Positions 57,684 through 64,000 of a stretch of 64,000 nt of DNA are shown here, piece by piece. Origin of the DNA: Vibrio viridaestus (GTDB lineage: Bacteria; Pseudomonadota; Gammaproteobacteria; Enterobacterales; Vibrionaceae); NCBI RefSeq assembly GCF_003856525.1, contig NZ_RJVQ01000008.1:62001-126000 (forward strand), read 5' to 3'. Positions within the stretch are counted from its first letter, which is position 1, and each line of letters starts with the position of its first letter. The position numbers were made by a program, and so were the translations under genes. Under the pieces are notes generated by a model that was not told where the DNA came from, did no database searches, and saw nothing but the letters and a program-made list of their open reading frames with translations.

Positions 57684-60600
57684 TACTTAGTGTCCTCTTG
57701 AGTCTCAATCGCTTTGAGATTATGCGGTTTAGTTCTGAACAAACGCATAACCATGACAAAGAATACTGGTACAAAGAATATTGATAGTATCGTTGCCGAC
57801 AGCATACCACCAACTACCCCCCAACCGATCGCATTACGAGACGCGGCACCTGCTCCAGAACTCAGAGCCAGAGGTAACACGCCTAGGATAAAGGCAAACG
57901 ACGTCATCATGATTGGGCGTAAACGCATACGACAAGCTTCAATCGTGGCCTTAATTAAGTCCATACCTTCGTCGTACTGAGCTTTCGCAAATTCAACAAT
58001 CAGGATAGCGTTCTTCGCTGACAAACCAATCGTCGTCAACAAGCCTACCTGGAAGTATACATCGTTCGATAAACCTTTTAAGGTTGTTGCCAACACGGCA
58101 CCTAATATACCCAGAGGTACAATTAGGATAACGGAGAACGGAACACTCCAGCTTTCATACAATGCAGCCAGTGCAAGGAAGACGATTAGCAACGAAATCC
58201 CGTAAAGTAATCCCGCTTGGGAAGAAGATTGTTTCTCTTGATAAGAGATACCGCCCCATTCAATTCCATAGCCAGCAGGTAATTTTTTCGCTAAGGCTTC
58301 CATCTCATTCATTGCCTCACCCGAACTACTACCTTCCGCAGCAGAACCTTGAATGTTGACTGAAGGAGCACCATTGAAACGTTCTAAACGAGGAGAACCA
58401 TAAGTCCAACGATAGCTAGCAAACGCGTCAAATGGAACCATATCCCCATCAGAGTTACGCACATGCCACAAGCTTAGGTCCTCTGGGTTCATACGATACG
58501 GCGCATCAGCCTGAACATAAACTTTTTTGATACGACCATTATCGATAAAGTCGTTAACGTACGATGAACCCCAAGCAGTAGACAATGTAGTGTTGATATC
58601 ACTAACAGATACGTCCATTGCCATTGCTTTCTCGTAGTCGATATCAATGCGGAACTGAGGACCATCACTCATACCATTTGGACGAACGCCTGAAAGTTTC
58701 GGATCCTGAGCCGCCATACCGAGCAGTTGATTACGCGCTTGAACTAATTTCTCATGGCCCTGGTTACCACGGTCAACCAAATAAGCATCAAAACCACTTG
58801 ATGTGCCTAAACCTGGTACAGCAGGTAAGTTAAATGCAAACACCTGAGCTTCTTTGATCGTTGCGAAATATCCGTAAGCCCGACCAATAATCGCATTTAC
58901 GGCTTGAGATGGATTAGTACGTTCATCCCAATCTTTTAGTTTCACAAACGCCATGCCCATATTTTGGCCTGAACCAGCGAAACTGAAGCCTGCGATAGTG
59001 AAGATAGAATCAACGTTGTCTTTTTCCTGATTGAGGAAGTACTCACGCAGTTTCTTGTTGACATCAAGAGTTCGCTCTTGGCTCGCGCCTGTTGGCAGCG
59101 TCACCATCATCATAAACATGCCTTGGTCTTCTTCAGGAAGGAATGATCCAGGCAGTCTTTGCCACATCACTGTCAACCCACCGACGATAATCAGATAAAT
59201 GATACCGAAACGTACTTTACGCGAAACGTTTCTCGACACCATATTTCGGTATTTTTCTGTACCTTTGTTAAATCCAGTATTGAACCAAGCAAGCGGGCCA
59301 TGTTGAATGTGCTGTTCGCCCTCTTTACGAGGTTTTAGAATCGTCGCACATAATGCAGGCGTTAAGATCATCGCAACAAGAACAGAAAGTACCATTGCCG
59401 ATACGATTGTTAATGAGAACTGACGATAAATTTCACCAGAAGCCCCACCGAAGAATGCCATTGGGATGAATACAGCACTCAGTACCAATGCAATACCAAC
59501 CAATGCGCCAGTGATTTGCCCCATCGATTTTCGGGTAGCCTCTAAAGGCGGGAGACCGTCTTCTTCCATGACCCTCTCGACGTTTTCGACAACAACGATA
59601 GCATCATCCACCAGTAGGCCGATGGCGAGCACCAAACCAAACATCGTTAACGTATTAATCGAATAGCCGAACGCAGCCATGATACCGAACGTACCAAGTA
59701 AAACGACGGGCACTGCAATTGTAGGAATTAACGTTGCACGGAAGTTCTGCAAGAAAACGAACATGACAATGAATACAAGCACAACAGCTTCGATCAGTGT
59801 ATGAACCACTTCTTCAATCGAAATTTTAACGAATGGAGTCGTATCATATGGGTAAACGACTTTCATTCCGTCCGGGAAGAAAGGTTCAAGTTCACTGATT
59901 TTTGCTCTTACGTTATTGGCTGTGTCCAGAGCATTTGCTCCTGTCGCCAATTTAACTGCAATACCCGTTGAGTATTTACCGTTAAAACGAGCCTGTGCCT
60001 GATACGTTTCAGCACCCATTTCAACACGAGCGACGTCTTTAACTCGAATCTGAGAACCATCACTATTTACTTTTAATAAGATATTCTCAAACTGGTCTAC
60101 TGTACTCAATCGACCTTGAGCTGTAATTGTTGCCGTCAACTGTTGACCCGGTACTGAAGGAGTTCCGCCAAGGTTACCTACAGAAATCTGTGTGTTTTGG
60201 CTAGAAATAGCGCTCGTCACATCAGATGGCGTCAAACTAAACTTGTTTAGCTTATTTGGGTCTAACCAAATTCGCATCGAGTGTTGACCACCAAACACCT
60301 GGACTTCACCCACACCACTAACACGGCTTAGAGAGTCTTTTACATTAGAAACAACGTAGTCAGCTAGCTCTGTGTTATTCATCGAGCCATCTTGAGAGAT
60401 GAAACCAACGACCATTAAAAAGCTACTGGTCGCTTTGGCTGTAGTGATACCTGTGTTAACAACCGAGTCAGGCAGTGTTGACTCCACAGCACTTAGCTTG
60501 TTCTGCACTTGGACCTGAGCGATATCCGCATCGGTTCCAGTCGCAAACGTCAACTGAATCTGGAAACGACCAGATGAGTCACTGGTTGAGTTCATGTAAA

Positions 60601-60826
60601 GCAAGTTATCAATACCGTTCATGTTCTGTTCGATAACCTGCGTTACACTGTCTTCCACCGTCTTAGCCGAAGCACCTGTGTACGTACCAGAGATACTGAT
60701 TGCTGGTGGCGCGATTTGCGGATACTGTTCGATAGGGAGTTCTTCAATAGAAAGTATCCCTGCCAGCATAATTAGTATCGCTATCACCCACGCAAATATG
60801 GGTCTATCGATAAAAAAGCGAGCCAT
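57683..60826 (-). CDS. RND multidrug efflux pump, HAE1 (AcrB-like) inner-membrane protein
   Basis: A 1047-residue proton-driven pump with 12 predicted helices and two large periplasmic loops. [20 protein letters not shown] at the start, the proton-relay pair DD in [15 protein letters not shown] near 405-410, and [12 protein letters not shown] near 580 are typical of HAE1. The C-terminus [23 protein letters not shown] is complete. Probably exports hydrophobic drugs, bile salts or toxic metabolites. It follows the adaptor by 3 nt. Operon in the order adaptor, pump, channel. Confidence 0.95.
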   Translation of the reverse strand: MARFFIDRPIFAWVIAILIMLAGILSIEELPIEQYPQIAPPAISISGTYTGASAKTVEDSVTQVIEQNMNGIDNLLYMNSTSDSSGRFQIQLTFATGTDADIAQVQVQNKLSAVESTLPDSVVNTGITTAKATSSFLMVVGFISQDGSMNNTELADYVVSNVKDSLSRVSGVGEVQVFGGQHSMRIWLDPNKLNKFSLTPSDVTSAISSQNTQISVGNLGGTPSVPGQQLTATITAQGRLSTVDQFENILLKVNSDGSQIRVKDVARVEMGAETYQAQARFNGKYSTGIAVKLATGANALDTANNVRAKISELEPFFPDGMKVVYPYDTTPFVKISIEEVVHTLIEAVVLVFIVMFVFLQNFRATLIPTIAVPVVLLGTFGIMAAFGYSINTLTMFGLVLAIGLLVDDAIVVVENVERVMEEDGLPPLEATRKSMGQITGALVGIALVLSAVFIPMAFFGGASGEIYRQFSLTIVSAMVLSVLVAMILTPALCATILKPRKEGEQHIQHGPLAWFNTGFNKGTEKYRNMVSRNVSRKVRFGIIYLIIVGGLTVMWQRLPGSFLPEEDQGMFMMMVTLPTGASQERTLDVNKKLREYFLNQEKDNVDSIFTIAGFSFAGSGQNMGMAFVKLKDWDERTNPSQAVNAIIGRAYGYFATIKEAQVFAFNLPAVPGLGTSSGFDAYLVDRGNQGHEKLVQARNQLLGMAAQDPKLSGVRPNGMSDGPQFRIDIDYEKAMAMDVSVSDINTTLSTAWGSSYVNDFIDNGRIKKVYVQADAPYRMNPEDLSLWHVRNSDGDMVPFDAFASYRWTYGSPRLERFNGAPSVNIQGSAAEGSSSGEAMNEMEALAKKLPAGYGIEWGGISYQEKQSSSQAGLLYGISLLIVFLALAALYESWSVPFSVILIVPLGILGAVLATTLKGLSNDVYFQVGLLTTIGLSAKNAILIVEFAKAQYDEGMDLIKATIEACRMRLRPIMMTSFAFILGVLPLALSSGAGAASRNAIGWGVVGGMLSATILSIFFVPVFFVMVMRLFRTKPHNLKAIETQEDTK

Positions 60827-60829
60827 AAA

Positions 60830-61993
60830 TTATTGTCCTTTCTTTTCGCTGCTTTGTTGAGTTGGATTGACAACAGCACCATCACTGATTTTCTGAAGTC
60901 CACTCACGATGATCTGATCACCATCTTTAAGACCTGATGTGACTAGCCAGCTTTGGTCAATAACTCGCTCAGTGGTTATCTGACGATCTTCCACTTTATT
61001 GTCAGCACCAACAAGTTTCACATGAGCATTGCCTTGAGTATCGCGAGTTACAGCAGCTTGGGGGACAAGAAACGCATTTTCTTTGTAATCAACAGGAACA
61101 CTTGCTCTAACATATAAACCCGGGAGTAAAAGATGATCTTTGTTAGGCAATAGTGCTCTGAGTGTTACCGTACCAGTGCTTTCATCTACGCTAGCGTCAG
61201 CAAACTGCAGAGTTGCTTCTTGCTTGATTTCCGTACCGTCATCAAGTGTTAACTTAATTCCTGATAGTTTTTTCGCCATTTCACCGTTATCGTCCTTAGC
61301 ATGTTGACGCAGCTTAAGGACCTCACTACTTGGTTGAGACATATCAACATAAAGTGGATCGATTTGACGAATTGTCGCTAAGTAATCAGACTGCGCAGCA
61401 GTCACAAGAGCGCCTTCACTTACGTCAGATTTACCAATTCGACCCGATATTGGAGCCTTAATTTTGGTATAACCTAAATCAATCTGTGCAGATTTGACGG
61501 CTGCTTTAGCGGACATTACAGATGCGTTAGCTTCGCGATAAGTCGCCAGCGCATCTTCATAGTCCTGCTCACTGATAGCACGGTTCTTAACCAGCCCCTC
61601 ATAACGATCTGCCTGCATCTTAGCTTTTTCTAACGTTGCTTGAGCAGACGCTAAATCGGCTTTTGCACTGTCTAATGCAACTTCGTAAGTAGATGGGTCA
61701 ATTTGATAAAGGACATCGCCTTTCTTGACAGAACTACCTTCAACAAAAAATCGCTTAAGAATAATACCATCAACCTGAGGGCGAACTTCTGCCGTACGAT
61801 ACGCGCTAGTTCTACCAGGAAGCTTATCTGTAAGCTCAATCGCTTGCGACTGAATAACAATAGAATCAACAGCGACAGCCTGAGGTTGTTGAGATGTAGC
61901 CTGAGCCGAGGACTCGTCCTGACAGCCTGCAAGCGCTAGCGCAAGACCCACGGCCAAAACCGACTTGCTGAATAAAGGACGGACTTTCGTCAT
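60830..61993 (-). CDS. RND efflux periplasmic adaptor (MFP), lipoprotein
   Basis: A 387-residue AcrA-like adaptor. The signal peptide ends in LAGC with lipid-anchored Cys24. LPGRTSAYRTAEVRPQVDGIILKRFFVEGSSVKKGD near 58-95 is the biotinyl-lipoyl half, a helical hairpin (about 100-175) contacts the channel, and GALVTAAQSDYLATIRQIDPLYVDMSQ continues into the barrel domain. Preceded by AGGAGAGATATA. First gene of the operon, with a palindrome about 40 nt upstream. Confidence 0.94.
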   Translation of the reverse strand: MTKVRPLFSKSVLAVGLALALAGCQDESSAQATSQQPQAVAVDSIVIQSQAIELTDKLPGRTSAYRTAEVRPQVDGIILKRFFVEGSSVKKGDVLYQIDPSTYEVALDSAKADLASAQATLEKAKMQADRYEGLVKNRAISEQDYEDALATYREANASVMSAKAAVKSAQIDLGYTKIKAPISGRIGKSDVSEGALVTAAQSDYLATIRQIDPLYVDMSQPSSEVLKLRQHAKDDNGEMAKKLSGIKLTLDDGTEIKQEATLQFADASVDESTGTVTLRALLPNKDHLLLPGLYVRASVPVDYKENAFLVPQAAVTRDTQGNAHVKLVGADNKVEDRQITTERVIDQSWLVTSGLKDGDQIIVSGLQKISDGAVVNPTQQSSEKKGQ

Positions 61994-62031
61994 TATATCT
62001 CTCCTGAAAGTTAAAGTTCTTTCTTATCAAA

Positions 62032-62062
62032 TGAAACATTCCTTGTTCCAAGGAACAGTTCA
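62032..62062 (-). promoter_or_regulatory. Palindromic operator upstream of the RND efflux operon
   Basis: TTCCTTG (62039-62045) and CAAGGAA (62049-62055) form a perfect inverted repeat with spacer TTC. The symmetry extends to 14-bp arms with 11 of 14 matches (62032-62045 and 62049-62062). TetR-family repressors of RND pumps bind such operators, and the position, 39-69 nt from the adaptor ATG, suits repression. No regulator gene lies next to it in the window. Confidence 0.65.
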
Positions 62063-62334
62063 AAATAAATTTAGTAAATACCTATTTTAGAAATAGATTT
62101 CCCCCACAATGTTCTTAGTCTACTGCACATATGGGTTAATACTCGGTTAAATAAAAATTAACCTGACTAAGAACAGAGCGTACATAAGGATCATTACAAC
62201 ACTTCGCAACCTATTGACCAAAGGGAATTTTCGTTCTTTTACATAATAATTAGAGTGCTAAGTAATCACTAATAGATTAGGTTTCTGTCTTGGCGATAGC
62301 AAATATTATGGTGTTGAACCATCAAAGGTGGGAT

Positions 62335-62364
62335 AAAAAAAGGCCTGATTTCCGGATCAGGCCT
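62335..62364 (-). terminator. Distal terminator downstream of the sugar gene pair
   Basis: A 9-bp stem (AGGCCTGAT with ATCAGGCCT, 6-nt loop) with a run of seven T on the minus strand. It lies about 160 nt past the isomerase-like stop, behind a second hairpin, and before the efflux operon promoter. Confidence 0.82.
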
Positions 62365-62466
62365 GAATTCGAAACTATTATGTTCAAAAGTGTAACTTTG
62401 TTATCAATTCGGTTGTTCGCGCAGTCCCAATACTCCTCTGCCCTGGAGTGAGAAACTGCCCTCACA

Positions 62467-62504
62467 AAAAGATGAGATTCGTGTCACTCCGAATCTCATC
62501 TTTT
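62467..62504. terminator. 14-bp hairpin downstream of the sugar gene pair
   Basis: AAAAGATGAGATTC (62467-62480) and GAATCTCATCTTTT (62491-62504) pair perfectly around a 10-nt loop, with T-rich ends on both strands. It is 22 nt past the isomerase-like stop and is the primary terminator candidate for that unit. Confidence 0.8.
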
Positions 62505-62525
62505 ATACAGCTAATTAGATTGCCA

Positions 62526-63347
62526 TTAGCCAGTATATTTAGTCATGTTCTCAATGCATGAGCGCGCAGCATCCCACAAATCATCTTCCCAACGTTTAGG
62601 GCTGAACAATTCAGTTGACCATACTCCGTCGAATCCAGTGGATTGAACTGCATTCGTAAACGCTTGTACGTCGATATCACCTTCTCCAGGGAAGTATGCG
62701 CGTTGAACAAGCTCATTCCATGGTTCATCTTTATATGGTTTACGTCCATCACAGAAATGCACACCATAGATGATGTTTTTGTCCAACTTCGCGATATCGC
62801 TTGGCTGACTACCTGATGCATACAAGTGCCAGAAATCGACTACGATACCAACGTTAGGTTTTTTCAGTGTATCAATAACCTGTAAAGCGTGATTCAACGT
62901 ATTGAACTGAGTTGATGCAATTACTTCGATTTGGTAACGCACACCATATTTCATACCAATATCTGAAATTTTATCGATGTTATTTGTCATGATGGTCATG
63001 ATTTCATCTTGTGAAAGATGATCAATTCCATGCTGAGCTAAAATCTGTATGTTAGGACATTCTAAGTCAGCTGCAATCTGAGTTAGGCGCTCTGCATCTT
63101 TCAACATCTGAGTGTATTCGTCACCCTGATGGCGTTCAATATCAATCAAAGCATTGATACAACCAGTTTGCAGACCAAAACCATCGATACGGCTTTTAAG
63201 TGCTGCAGTAGTGCCACCGTTATCTAAATAACGCAATAGTTTATTATGTAAAAACTCTAAAGCATCGTAACCCGTTTCATGAGCAATTCTTGCTTCTGTC
63301 ATGACGTTACAATAGTTAGTTGAAATTCCGTGTAGTGTCTTAAGCAT
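62526..63347 (-). CDS. Sugar phosphate isomerase/epimerase-like TIM-barrel protein
   Basis: A 273-residue protein of the AP-endonuclease-2 / xylose-isomerase-like fold, from the ATG at 63347 (GGAGATTGATAGAC precedes it). ARIAHETGYDALEFLHN near 20-36, VVDFWHLYASG near 170-180, GVHFCDGRKPY near 193 and YFPGEGDIDVQAF near 215 supply the metal-binding Glu, Asp and His residues. It could be a hydroxypyruvate isomerase, a ketose epimerase or an IolE/IolH-type enzyme; sequence alone does not decide. It is downstream of a sugar MFS transporter on the same strand (spacing 21 nt), so both likely serve catabolism of one sugar or polyol. Confidence 0.82.
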   Translation of the reverse strand: MLKTLHGISTNYCNVMTEARIAHETGYDALEFLHNKLLRYLDNGGTTAALKSRIDGFGLQTGCINALIDIERHQGDEYTQMLKDAERLTQIAADLECPNIQILAQHGIDHLSQDEIMTIMTNNIDKISDIGMKYGVRYQIEVIASTQFNTLNHALQVIDTLKKPNVGIVVDFWHLYASGSQPSDIAKLDKNIIYGVHFCDGRKPYKDEPWNELVQRAYFPGEGDIDVQAFTNAVQSTGFDGVWSTELFSPKRWEDDLWDAARSCIENMTKYTG

Positions 63348-63368
63348 GTCTATCAATCTCCATTATAA

Positions 63369-64000
63369 TTAGTGTGAGGTTACGACTTTAGAATCACGTT
63401 TAGTTTTTGCTTCCAGTCTGCTTGCCATAGTTCGTTCAATTTCTTCTAAAGATAAGCCTTTAGTTTCTGGAACAAATTTAGTCAGGAACCATAAGCAGAA
63501 GAGGTTAAATCCAACAAATATCCACATTGGGAAAGCACCGTGGAAGTGGCTCTGTAAATAGTCATTTTGGTTTATCAATGGGAAGATCTGCATGATAATG
63601 AAGTTGAAAACCCACATCATACTTACTGAGATACCCATACCAATGCCACGAATCTGTGCAGGGAAGATTTCGGAAACCAATACCCAAGTACCTGCGCCCC
63701 AACCGATTGCAAAGAACACCATGAAGGTCACTACGCTAACCACAGTAATGTAACCAGTGTCGCCTGTGTACATGCCGTAAGAAACGAGCAATAGACAAGC
63801 GATACAACCCCACGTGCCTATTTTCATCATTGGCAAGCGGCCGAAGTGGTCAAATAGAACCATACCAATGAACGCGCCAATTGCATTGAACAAACCGATA
63901 AAGATAGTTTGGAAAAACACCATATCTTTGGTTGTTTCTGCAGTTTGTAATACTAGAGGAGCGTAATACATCATCACGTTCGCGCCAGTAATTTGTTGTA
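63369..64000 (-). CDS. Sugar porter MFS transporter (5' end outside window)
   Basis: C-terminal 210 or so residues of a sugar/H+ symporter of the SP family; the frame is open to the right edge. QQITGANVMMYYAPLVLQ begins the visible part (family motif of helix 7), and helices 7 to 12 follow, with the signature PETKGLSLEEIE near the C-terminus. The substrate (for example glucose, galactose, xylose or inositol) cannot be named. The partner TIM-barrel gene is downstream. Confidence 0.92.
   Translation of the reverse strand, partial: QQITGANVMMYYAPLVLQTAETTKDMVFFQTIFIGLFNAIGAFIGMVLFDHFGRLPMMKIGTWGCIACLLLVSYGMYTGDTGYITVVSVVTFMVFFAIGWGAGTWVLVSEIFPAQIRGIGMGISVSMMWVFNFIIMQIFPLINQNDYLQSHFHGAFPMWIFVGFNLFCLWFLTKFVPETKGLSLEEIERTMASRLEAKTKRDSKVVTSH

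Overview
This window reads as chromosomal DNA of a marine gammaproteobacterium of the family Vibrionaceae, most likely the large chromosome of a Vibrio. Support comes from Vibrio-like proteins throughout and from the neighbourhoods his operon / NhaC antiporter / H-NS / gsk / mnmA-hflD-purB, bioA / bioBFCD, serS-rarA-lolA, yfbV / ackA-pta and a TPP-riboswitch thiamine salvage operon. The genus is an inference; no rRNA or tRNA gene is present to anchor it. About two thirds of the genes lie on the minus strand, and the DNA is dense with overlapping start and stop codons and compact bidirectional terminators.

Region 1 (1-6 kb) is the first two thirds of the histidine operon, hisG-hisD-hisC-hisB-hisH-hisA on the minus strand, preceded by a complete attenuation leader (a 14-residue peptide with five His codons and a 14-bp terminator hairpin). 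hisA runs off the left edge. Region 2 (6-13.5 kb) holds an NhaC-type antiporter, H-NS behind a long AT-rich spacer, the purine kinase gsk with a PurR-like box, and mnmA-hflD-purB. Region 3 (13.5-20.5 kb) is an eight-gene minus-strand operon (SnoaL-like, SDR, FAD/NAD-binding protein, DUF1365, Cfa-type methyltransferase, DUF2878, chalcone-isomerase-like, DUF3833). It resembles light/singlet-oxygen response clusters of other proteobacteria and sits behind a strong TGTACA/TGTATA-type palindrome, followed by htpX. Region 4 (20.8-28.5 kb) is biotin synthesis (bioBFCD divergent from bioA, with a DUF1328 gene and two BirA operators between them), then ybiB and cobA.

Region 5 (28.5-38.9 kb) carries serS, rarA, lolA, a UPF0149/SEC-C protein, dusC, a membrane diguanylate cyclase, a TrpXYZ-like ABC importer and yfbV. 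Region 6 (39-45.7 kb) is acetate metabolism (ackA-pta), a glutathionyl-hydroquinone reductase and an OmpR-type two-component system. Region 7 (45.8-50.8 kb) is a TPP-riboswitch operon thiD-ABC(ATPase, permease, binding protein)-thiM-thiE, which imports and salvages thiamine precursors. Region 8 (50.8-56.2 kb) is more accessory: a Bcr/CflA efflux pump co-oriented with a serine-recombinase-like protein that has lost two catalytic arginines and gained a His-rich tail, a tiny lipoprotein, an HDOD response regulator, a YbhA-like phosphatase and a DMT transporter. Region 9 (56.2-64 kb) is an RND tripartite efflux operon with a large palindromic operator, then a sugar isomerase/epimerase-like gene and a sugar MFS transporter cut by the right edge.

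No CRISPR array, IS element, prophage or obvious genomic island was seen. The most interesting items are the degenerate resolvase/MFS pair with its palindromic upstream region, the palindromes in front of the photo-oxidative-type operon, the split BirA control region and the riboswitch-linked Shine-Dalgarno hairpin.
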